DNA from: an uncultured Myxococcales bacterium
GTDB lineage: Bacteria; Myxococcota_A; Bradymonadia; Bradymonadales; Bradymonadaceae
Assembly: GCA_913058025.1 (NCBI GenBank)
Contig: CAJXPN010000004.1
Span: 1 to 20,429, forward strand
Direction: 5' to 3'
Length of the DNA stretch: 20,429 bases
Below, one piece after another: positions 13,791 through 20,429 of the stretch (position 1 is its first letter; each line of letters opens with the position of its first letter). Under the pieces are notes generated by a model. That model was not told the origin of the DNA. It worked only from the letters and a program-made list of their open reading frames with translations, and did no database searches. Position numbers and translations under genes: made by a program.

Positions 13791-16700
13791 TCAATTTCGA
13801 GTCGCCGACACGTAGTCGAAGCGAAGCAAGACGTCGCAGATCGCGTCGAGGTTCACGCCCTCTCCCGAGGTCGACGCGAAGATCTGGTTGGGCAGAAAGA
13901 GCTCGTAGCTTCCGTAGAGCCCGCGACCGGCGAGCTCCTGGCTGTCGCCGTTGAAGTACGCCTCGTCCTCGAGGTCGACGCGAGAGAGGTCAAAGCGCGC
14001 GTCCACAGTGGCCGTCGTGTAGCCATCACCGACGGAGCCGGTCCCCGGGCTCGCGCTTCCCGCGGGGGTTTGGGCGTCGGTGAACAGGTTCACGCCCGGA
14101 CGGAAGGCGGCTTCCTGCAGCTCAGCGCGACCTTGCGGGCCATCGCCGCACCATCGGCTCTTGAAGGCGTTCTGCTTGCGCAAGAACACCTGCGCCTTGC
14201 CCGTCGGATCGGCGCCCGTGACGAGGTCGACGCCCGGCTTGGAGACGATGGACGCGTTGACCGACCACAGCCGCTCCGCACACGACAGCGGGCCAAACAG
14301 CTCGAACTCGTCGCCGCTATTACTCAGCGGGTTCGCGGAGAGCTCGAAGTCGAGCACCTGGCCTTGCACGCCGTTGCGGGCGGCGGGCCTGAGCTGGTTG
14401 CGGAAGCGGTCGCATCGGTTCGCGTCCGAAATCGAGGCCGAACTCAGATGCTGAATGTCATCTACCATGCTCACGACCACGAGTCCGTTGTTGGGGCTAG
14501 AGCCCGCGACCTGGCCGGTGAGCGAGAGCGTGCGGAGTCGCTCGAGCACCTCCCGAAGCTCATCGGGATGACGCGCCGCGAGCACGTTGATCTGCTCGCC
14601 CGTGCTGGCCTGGAATTCGTACTCCACTGCGACGACCGCGAGGAACGCGGCGCGGCGCGCGGCGCGCATCGTGCGCGTGAAGGTCTCGATCTTGTCGTCG
14701 AGCCAGAAGTCGAAGTCGAGCACGGGCCGGCGCAGCGAGTTCTCGCGGGCGAGCTGGTCTTCGCCCTCCAACCACGCCGCGTTGAGCTCATTCTCCAGGT
14801 TCTCGAACTCCGTGTAGGCTCGGGCGAGGTCGTTGACCGCGCGCTGGAGTTCGAGCGACGTCGACCTGAGTCCGATCATGATGGCGTTGGCCTCGTTCAG
14901 GCAGACCTCGAGCTCGGTCTCGGCGGCGAGCGCCGCCGCCATCGCCTCGTATTCGCGCTCCGACGCCTCGATCTGACGTTGTGCTTCGATCGATCCAGCC
15001 TGACCCGCAAAGGAGAGCAACCCTCCGACGGCAGCCAGACCGCCACTCGCAGAGGAGACCTTCACCTGTGCTTTACCTTTAGCGTTGAAGAGGTCATCGT
15101 TCGCCAGAGTCCCAGTGATCACACCACCAGCTGCTGCGACGGTGTCCCATACCGCTTTCTCTTCCTCGAGGGCGTCGAGCGTATCGTTGTGTTGCTCGAG
15201 TAAGGACGCCTGCGCATCTGCCCCCGCATTTTGAATGATGCAGCTCCGGGTCGAGTTGAGGAAGAGTTCATACAGCTCGTCCATGCGTGCCCTCGCGATA
15301 TCGATATCGAGCTTTGCGCTGTCGACGGACAACGCGGCCTCCCCGATTTCGCCTTGAAAGCAATCGTTTCGGTCGTCGGCGGTTGCGCGCGGCTCACTCT
15401 CCACGCAGCCGCCGTCGAACCCGTCTACACCATACTCCATGTCGCAGCCAAAGCCAGGAGGGCACTCCCGGACGTCGTCGTCGCCTTTGCCACACCCGCA
15501 GACGGGTTGGCCATCGGCTTCAGTTCGGCAGTCGGCGATGCCCCCGGGACCCTCCAGCGCGAACGCAGCTGTCGCCGCTCGGGTGGCGTCGGCGGCGAGC
15601 CGACAGCCTGAGTCGTAGTATATGTCTGTGGTGTTCTCGACGAGCTCCTCGAGGTCGGAGTAGCTCATCGACTCCGTGATCGTTGCTGCGCTGCTTCCGA
15701 GCGATGCGTCCTCGAGAAAACTCACTTCAAACTGCGCACTCCCGCGCCGGTATACGAACTCAAATGGCCTCGAGCGATCGAACTCACTGAAAGCGAAGAC
15801 ATCTGACATGTCTTCGATCCATTCGTCACTATCGTCAAGGCTATAAGGCGTCCCCGAGCGCGGGACATAGAAGTTGTAGATGCGACACAGCTTCTCTCCC
15901 ACGACGGCCTTGGACCTGGTGTCCTCGCCCACCGCGTTCAACTTCCCCGTGGTCCCGCCCGCGCAGCTCCGGTTTCCGTCTTCGTCGGTGACCAGTTCGC
16001 ACAGACACTCTTTCTTGACCCAACAGTTCGGATCCTGATCGAACGCATCGTCCGGCCCCAAAATCGTGGCTGGCACCATGTCCGGGTCGCCACACAATGA
16101 GGCGACCCGTTCGCCGTACTTCACGTTGATCCCATTGATCCGTCGGACCTGGTCCTGTCGACTGACCTCCGCGATCACCTTGTTCTGCAGATTCTCGACG
16201 TACGACGACTGCGCTTCGTCGAGCGCTTCGAGCGCATCGTCGAGCAGATCCTCAGCGACGCCTGGCGCCGCAGAGTCGGGATCGCCGAGCAGGTAGTCCG
16301 AGACCGCATAGAAGCGTTCGCTGGCCGAGACCTCCTCGCCGACGCGGTACAGCGGCAGATCAAGCTCGGTGATACCAAGCTCGTTTTGTCCGAGCCGGAG
16401 ACGCTCGAGCTCTTCGGAGACACGGTTGAACGCGAGTCCGGCCGCGTCGCGGGCGCGTACCCAGTCTGCTTCCCAGGCGCAGGCGTCAGGCGCGCACTTC
16501 GCGCGAGCCCGCTCGTACATCGAGTTCGCCAGCGCCAACATCACGAGGTGGCGTCGGTTCGTCTGACGAACCTGTTCTGTGACGCGCGTCCGGGCCGTGA
16601 CAGGGTCCTCGAGGGGCGGCACGCGGCCGTTACGCGCATCGCGAATGAGGCCGGTCAACAGGTCCGACTGACGCTCCACGAAGCTCGCCATGCTGACGGG

Positions 16701-18656
16701 CAAGGCGAGCTGCGCTTCGCTGTTGGAGAAGTCACCGCCGGCGACGATCAGCGCGCGGTAGTCAGGCTCGGAGAGGAACTCGGGGGTCGCGACCGACAAG
16801 GGCACCGCGACGCGCGGGTGCAGCAGCAGGTCGCCGATCTCCCCGCAAACCGCAACGGCGCGCACCGGATCTTCCACGGCCGCCGCAATCGCCGGGTCGA
16901 TCGGGGCGAGTTCACTGCTGGTCGCCTGGTTCGCGACGAAGCCACATACGCCCAGTAGTTGCTGAAGCAGGCGATGACCGAGCGCGGTCTGCTTCACCTC
17001 TTCGACGTTGTTCGGCGAGACGGCGTCGCCGAGTCCGCGATTTCTGTCGGCCTCGAGCGCCTGGACCGCAGCCGCGACGATGCGATCGGTGTCGACGCAG
17101 ATCGCATCGGCCGCCGGATCGCCCGACAAATCATCCAGGCACTTGCTCAACCGAGTCGGCTCCCATGACAGGCTCGGTCCATAGAGGCCGACCGTCGGCA
17201 TCGCGGTGGGCGCGCCGCCGTTCGGGTCGACACACCCGAGATCTCCGGTCGCAGACATCGATGTCTCGGAGTCGGCCAGAGCGATGAGCTCGAGTGAGGC
17301 AGACGAGCAGACCAGATTTTCGACCCACGTCGTCCAACCGCGGCACGCCGTGCCGCCGTTCGGGCAGTCGTTCGTGCGCGCGAAGTCCTCGATGAACGTC
17401 TCGTACGAAAGCGCGCCGGCGGCGCGAGCAGCGACGTCGTCGACCGTGACCAGCGCGACGTCGGCCTCGGTGGGCAACTCGCAGCCGCCTTCGCTCTCGC
17501 AGTCCGCCACGAGCGTGAGTTCAACGTCCCAGGTGAGCTCGATCGCGGCCGCCTGGGTCGTCGCCCCGCGAACCGACATCGGCAGGTTGAAGCCGAGCCC
17601 GGTGACGGCGCCCTGGTCCTCTCGCACGCGGACTTCGATGCGGTCCGCGCCATCGGGGGTCTGCACCCAGAGTCCCCCCGTCTCCGGATCGCCAAGCCAC
17701 GCTCGAGGCGCGATCAGGAGCTGGCTACTCCCGTCGAGCTCGACGAGCTCGGCCGTCGTTCCACCGGCTCCGAACAGCGCATCCGAGCCGTCCGTGAACC
17801 GTATGAACCCGTTCGGACTACCGGCGGTCGAGTTCACGACCGCGGTCACCGAGACCTCGACGGGCGTCCGGTACCTCGTCGCGAAGTCGTTGGGCCTGGT
17901 GTCGTCGAGCGCGAGCCCGGCGCGCACGAGCGTGGCCGTGCCCTCGTAGATGCCGGACCCGCCGTCGGCCGCGATGAGGGCCTGGGCTCGCGTGGTCGTG
18001 TCCACCTGCACGTTCGGATCGACGCCGCGCAGTCCGACGCGCTCGAACTGACGGCCCGCAAAGAGGCGAAGTTCACCTTCGGCGCCGAGCGCGGTCGCCG
18101 GCTCTTCGAACGTCCGCACGAAGAGCGTCAGAGGACCGCTCTCCGCCGTGTCGAGCTCGTCGAACGAACACTCCGAGAGCCAGTCGCCGCCGGGCTCGCA
18201 TCGGATGCCGAATCCTTCGGAGACTGCCGCCCGGAACGGTGCCAGGGCGCCGTCCTGCGAACGCACGATCACGACGCGGTCCGAACCGACCGAGGGAAAC
18301 GACAGCGTCGTCTCGTTGACGGTCAAGTTACCCACCGGGTCGACCTGAAGCGGTCGACCCCATTCGGGCCGACCGTCGGCCACGCACAAGCCCGTCAAGT
18401 TGCACGATTCGCCGTCGACTCCGCACTCGTCGTCCGAGGTGCAATCGGCCGCGCAGACACCTGCCCTGCAATACGAACCGCATGGACAGTTGTCGTCCTT
18501 GAAGCACTCCGGGGCGGCATCCAACGCGGCGAGGTCGCGCTCGCACGAGCCTCCCGACGCGGTGGGTGGGGGTTCCTCTTCGTTGCCGCCGCCGCACGCG
18601 GTGCTCGAGCTCAGTGTCAGCAAGGCGATGGCGAACAGGTACTTCGTGGGTTTCAT
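13791..18656 (-). CDS. Giant lipoprotein with helical body and TcA-like C-terminal region
   Basis: This 1621-aa protein starts at ATG 18656, which overlaps the upstream stop as ATGA with GGAAGAG before it. The lipobox SSTAC puts the lipidated Cys at residue 21. Residues 36-90 are a Cys-rich repeat region (CFKDDNCPCGSYC, CTSDDECG). Residues about 95-480 look strand-rich. Residues 640-850 look helical, and a second Cys-rich segment lies near 1039-1085. Residues 1100-1350 form long amphipathic helices around a Gly/Ala-rich hydrophobic part (GGLAAVGGLLSFAGQAGS), ending in FDFWLDDKIETFTRTMRAAR and AVEYEF. The last 230 residues are beta-rich and end GLYGSYELFLPNQIF ... ICDVLLRFDYVS. This helix-then-beta layout and the end motif resemble the TcB-binding region of TcA toxins. 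That is a by-eye resemblance, so function stays inferred. Confidence 0.82.
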   Translation of the reverse strand: MKPTKYLFAIALLTLSSSTACGGGNEEEPPPTASGGSCERDLAALDAAPECFKDDNCPCGSYCRAGVCAADCTSDDECGVDGESCNLTGLCVADGRPEWGRPLQVDPVGNLTVNETTLSFPSVGSDRVVIVRSQDGALAPFRAAVSEGFGIRCEPGGDWLSECSFDELDTAESGPLTLFVRTFEEPATALGAEGELRLFAGRQFERVGLRGVDPNVQVDTTTRAQALIAADGGSGIYEGTATLVRAGLALDDTRPNDFATRYRTPVEVSVTAVVNSTAGSPNGFIRFTDGSDALFGAGGTTAELVELDGSSQLLIAPRAWLGDPETGGLWVQTPDGADRIEVRVREDQGAVTGLGFNLPMSVRGATTQAAAIELTWDVELTLVADCESEGGCELPTEADVALVTVDDVAARAAGALSYETFIEDFARTNDCPNGGTACRGWTTWVENLVCSSASLELIALADSETSMSATGDLGCVDPNGGAPTAMPTVGLYGPSLSWEPTRLSKCLDDLSGDPAADAICVDTDRIVAAAVQALEADRNRGLGDAVSPNNVEEVKQTALGHRLLQQLLGVCGFVANQATSSELAPIDPAIAAAVEDPVRAVAVCGEIGDLLLHPRVAVPLSVATPEFLSEPDYRALIVAGGDFSNSEAQLALPVSMASFVERQSDLLTGLIRDARNGRVPPLEDPVTARTRVTEQVRQTNRRHLVMLALANSMYERARAKCAPDACAWEADWVRARDAAGLAFNRVSEELERLRLGQNELGITELDLPLYRVGEEVSASERFYAVSDYLLGDPDSAAPGVAEDLLDDALEALDEAQSSYVENLQNKVIAEVSRQDQVRRINGINVKYGERVASLCGDPDMVPATILGPDDAFDQDPNCWVKKECLCELVTDEDGNRSCAGGTTGKLNAVGEDTRSKAVVGEKLCRIYNFYVPRSGTPYSLDDSDEWIEDMSDVFAFSEFDRSRPFEFVYRRGSAQFEVSFLEDASLGSSAATITESMSYSDLEELVENTTDIYYDSGCRLAADATRAATAAFALEGPGGIADCRTEADGQPVCGCGKGDDDVRECPPGFGCDMEYGVDGFDGGCVESEPRATADDRNDCFQGEIGEAALSVDSAKLDIDIARARMDELYELFLNSTRSCIIQNAGADAQASLLEQHNDTLDALEEEKAVWDTVAAAGGVITGTLANDDLFNAKGKAQVKVSSASGGLAAVGGLLSFAGQAGSIEAQRQIEASEREYEAMAAALAAETELEVCLNEANAIMIGLRSTSLELQRAVNDLARAYTEFENLENELNAAWLEGEDQLARENSLRRPVLDFDFWLDDKIETFTRTMRAARRAAFLAVVAVEYEFQASTGEQINVLAARHPDELREVLERLRTLSLTGQVAGSSPNNGLVVVSMVDDIQHLSSASISDANRCDRFRNQLRPAARNGVQGQVLDFELSANPLSNSGDEFELFGPLSCAERLWSVNASIVSKPGVDLVTGADPTGKAQVFLRKQNAFKSRWCGDGPQGRAELQEAAFRPGVNLFTDAQTPAGSASPGTGSVGDGYTTATVDARFDLSRVDLEDEAYFNGDSQELAGRGLYGSYELFLPNQIFASTSGEGVNLDAICDVLLRFDYVSATRN

Positions 18657-20017
18657 CGCTCTTCCTGTCGACAGTTCACGACTTTGCCAACGATCGCGCC
18701 GGGTGGGCCGGCGATGGTTGGGACGGTGATGTGTTGTGTGGTTGCGGGGTCCAATGAGACGACGCTCGCGCCCGACGTGCAGAACACCGCGGCCGACCAT
18801 CCATCGATTGGCGAGTCGACGACCCCGGCGGCGCCCATCTCGATGGTGACATCGAGGAGGCTGAGTCCGCCCGTAGAGTCCGTGAGCCAGACGCCGTAGT
18901 TGTTGGGATGGCGACCGTAGTCAGGGTCTTCGAAGGTCGGGTCGTCGAGCGCTCCATCCGGCACGTCGCTCGTCTCGATGGCGATGTGTTCGAGCGCCGT
19001 GGGTAGCGTCAGGTTCTTCACCACCACGGCGACGAAGGAGGGTTCGTCGGCCACGTCGTTCACGACACCGATGATGCGCGGCCGCTGCGAGGGGTCCGGC
19101 GCGAAGTCCGCATCGAAGCCGCCAAGCAAGGAGATGTCGTTGAAGACCTGCAACGGCAACATGTCGCCTTGCGCGTCGATGGGGTTGAGCACCCCCGACC
19201 CTGCGATGACGATGATCGACGCGTTTCGACTACCCGCCGCGCTCAGCGCGCTCGCGTAGTCGGTGAACGGGTTGTCGGGCGAGCCATCCGGAATCGGTCC
19301 GCTCGGTGGCTCCGAGCCCTCCATGTCGCCGCCGTCCGTGTTCTCGGGCGCAGCCTCCGAATCCAGATACACGAACGTGTTGCTCGTACCGCGCGCCCCA
19401 TCCGTAACCTTCGGGCATGCCGCGGCGTTTCGGTCGACCGTCGGGATCGCTGGATCGACACAGGAGCGCGCGGCGCCGTCACCACAGCTCAGGTATCCGA
19501 GGTCGCACGTCCCGCACGGCTCGTTCACCGGGGGTGGTGGAACGCACATGTTCGCGAAGCTCGTGTGGCCCAGAGCGTCCCTGGTCGGCGATGGATCGCA
19601 TCGGCTCGCTCCACACGCGTCGAATCCGCAGCGGCGCAGGTCCTCGGTCGAGCAGCTCGTTCCCGGTGGGCAACCACACGCCAAGCCCTCGCACTGTACG
19701 GCCGCGTAGGTACAGACACTGTCTTCACAGCCGACGAGGTCACGGCACGGGAGCGCGGGGCAGTCGTCGTCGACCTCACAGTTGGCGCATGGCCCGCAGT
19801 CGAGCGTTCCTCCGCACCCATCATCCACGTCGCCACAGAGCGCCGTGTCGTCCTCACAAGAGACCGGACTGCACAACACGTTGACCACGCCGGGCGTCGT
19901 GGTGCCAGCGTCCGGCTCGTCTACGTTTGCGGGGTTCTGGTCGCCACCGCAGCCCCCAAGGCACACCAAAAGCGTGGCAAGAGCGAGATGAAGTCTTGTT
20001 GCGGGTTGCATTTTCAT
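18653..20017 (-). CDS. Cys-rich lipoprotein with beta-helix (DUF1565-like) region, first gene of surface operon
   Basis: This 454-aa protein can start at ATG 20017 or ATG 20011. AAGG is well spaced only for the second, so 20011 may be the real start. The lipobox LGGC gives a lipidated Cys at residue 23 (numbering from 20017). Residues 45-190 contain many Cys residues in the style DTALCGDVDDGCGGTLDCGP, common in myxobacterial surface proteins. Residues 205-345 show the pattern DGSPDNPFTDYASALSAAG, then IIVIAGSGVL and ISLLGGFDADF, the hallmark of DUF1565-type right-handed beta-helix proteins. The rest continues as strands (VAVVVKNLTL, LSLLDVTIEMG). It heads the operon, and its stop overlaps the giant lipoprotein start. 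It is probably an outer-membrane-anchored, surface-exposed component. Confidence 0.85.
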   Translation of the reverse strand: MKMQPATRLHLALATLLVCLGGCGGDQNPANVDEPDAGTTTPGVVNVLCSPVSCEDDTALCGDVDDGCGGTLDCGPCANCEVDDDCPALPCRDLVGCEDSVCTYAAVQCEGLACGCPPGTSCSTEDLRRCGFDACGASRCDPSPTRDALGHTSFANMCVPPPPVNEPCGTCDLGYLSCGDGAARSCVDPAIPTVDRNAAACPKVTDGARGTSNTFVYLDSEAAPENTDGGDMEGSEPPSGPIPDGSPDNPFTDYASALSAAGSRNASIIVIAGSGVLNPIDAQGDMLPLQVFNDISLLGGFDADFAPDPSQRPRIIGVVNDVADEPSFVAVVVKNLTLPTALEHIAIETSDVPDGALDDPTFEDPDYGRHPNNYGVWLTDSTGGLSLLDVTIEMGAAGVVDSPIDGWSAAVFCTSGASVVSLDPATTQHITVPTIAGPPGAIVGKVVNCRQEER

Positions 20018-20086
20018 GCCTTGGGCCCTGAATCAGTCATATGTCGAATGTACATGTGCACCATGCGTGTCCGGTTAAGGCCCGAA
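20018..20086 (-). promoter_or_regulatory. Short leader between surface operon and IS end
   Basis: Only about 70 bases separate the first operon gene from the putative IS end. The stretch has near-palindromes (TGTACATGTGCA at 20050-20061, CATATG at 20039-20044) but no convincing -35/-10 pair on the minus strand. The native promoter may lie beyond the insertion or may have been replaced by an outward promoter of the element. Confidence 0.25.
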
Positions 20087-20162
20087 GTGTCTGAGATCGC
20101 TTGATAAAGAATGCCGTGCCGAGGTAGTCAGAGGTTACCACACACCCTGAGATCTCAGACAC
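20087..20162. repeat. 12-bp inverted repeats upstream of IS4-type transposase
   Basis: GTGTCTGAGATC (20087-20098) and GATCTCAGACAC (20151-20162) are perfect inverted repeats 52 bases apart. The inner copy overlaps the palindrome CTGAGATCTCAG (20147-20158). The outer copy is the best candidate for the left terminal repeat of the element. The pair can fold into a stem ending 11 bases before the transposase start, which may limit translation from read-through transcripts, as known for IS10 and IS50. Confidence 0.55.
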
Positions 20163-20173
20163 GGACATTCACC

Positions 20174-20429
20174 ATGGATGATAACGAGTTAGCCCGCGTT
20201 GTCACGCGCCTCTTGCCCGCCAACCTCATCGAACGCCTTGCCCAGAAGCATGGCCTCTTCAAGCGCCAACGCGTCGTTCACATCGTCCCATTGGTCTGGT
20301 GCCTCGTGCTCGCCACCTTGGCCACGCCCAACGAATCGATGAGCCAGTGGCACCGCTTCCTCCTCACCGTCACCCGATGGCGTCTCAAGGCCCGCTCCAG
20401 CTTCTACGACCGCCTCTCGCCCCAGCTTT
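20174..20429 (+). CDS. IS4-type transposase, 5' part, cut by window end
   Basis: The first 85 codons from ATG 20174 are open to the end of the window. The product begins MDDNELARVVTRLLPANLIE, then HGLFKRQRVVHIVPLVWCLV and ESMSQWHRFLLTVTR, and finally SSFYDRLSPQL. This matches the N-terminal helical domain of IS4-type DDE transposases: a basic start, a hydrophobic helix, a Ser/Gln-rich turn, and an (S/A)FYxRL segment before the catalytic domain. The catalytic residues lie outside the window. The ribosome binding site is weak. The gene points away from the surface operon. Whether the element is intact cannot be judged here. Confidence 0.75.
   Translation, partial: MDDNELARVVTRLLPANLIERLAQKHGLFKRQRVVHIVPLVWCLVLATLATPNESMSQWHRFLLTVTRWRLKARSSFYDRLSPQL

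Noticed and set aside
13770..15203. Plus-strand open frame of 477 codons opposite the giant lipoprotein
   Set aside because: Lies antisense to the conserved C-terminal half of the 1621-aa gene and shows the composition of a shadow frame.
15295..15310. GATATCGATATC repeat as a possible partner of the 26-bp palindrome
   Set aside because: It lies inside the conserved coding sequence of the giant lipoprotein and shares only the short GATATCG core.

Overview
The window comes from a GC-rich genome. Its cysteine-rich, Asp/Gly-rich lipoproteins, secreted beta-barrel-like proteins, small leucine-rich-repeat (LRR) paralogues and HEAT fragments suggest a predatory or social soil/marine bacterium of the Myxococcota (Polyangia/Sandaracinaceae-like). 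This assignment is by style only; there is no rRNA or other marker gene here. No tRNA, rRNA or CRISPR array was seen.

Layout. (1) 1-3076: a promoter with an internal palindrome, then two plus-strand genes for exported proteins that look like paralogous outer-membrane proteins. (2) 3084-6042: a minus-strand operon of three tandem LRR paralogues, each joined to the next by a 4-base ATGA stop/start overlap. A C-terminal remnant of a probable fourth copy lies just upstream (6106-6225). (3) 6440-7882: a soluble hybrid histidine kinase (PAS, kinase, receiver) whose ribosome binding site sits in a perfect inverted repeat, followed by hairpins and a strong two-way terminator. (4) 7890-10640: a decay zone. 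It holds a truncated IS66 transposase, an IS4-type transposase tail with an in-frame stop, a four-helix membrane protein broken at a (GA)5 tract, a HEAT-like fragment, a perfect 26-bp palindrome, a rho-independent terminator and two damaged HTH genes. Two copies of a 20-bp motif (18/20 identical) lie at its edges. (5) 20017-10585: a six-gene minus-strand operon of exported proteins. It encodes a 454-aa beta-helix-like lipoprotein, a 1621-aa lipoprotein, a 106-aa lipoprotein and three paralogous secreted proteins of 310-317 aa. Four of its five junctions are ATGA overlaps or gaps under 10 bases. (6) 20087-20429: the left part of an IS4-type element facing away from the operon, inserted about 70 bp upstream of its first gene.

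The most interesting unit is the six-gene operon. The 1621-aa protein has a cysteine-rich N-terminus, a large helical middle, a long helical hairpin region around a Gly/Ala-rich hydrophobic stretch, and a C-terminal beta domain. The last 500 residues resemble, by eye, the C-terminal region of the Tc-toxin TcA pore protein. Tight translational coupling to a beta-helix lipoprotein and three fibre-like secreted paralogues suggests a surface-anchored multi-subunit assembly that I do not recognise as a described system. Its role (toxin, adhesin or surface coat) is not shown by the sequence.
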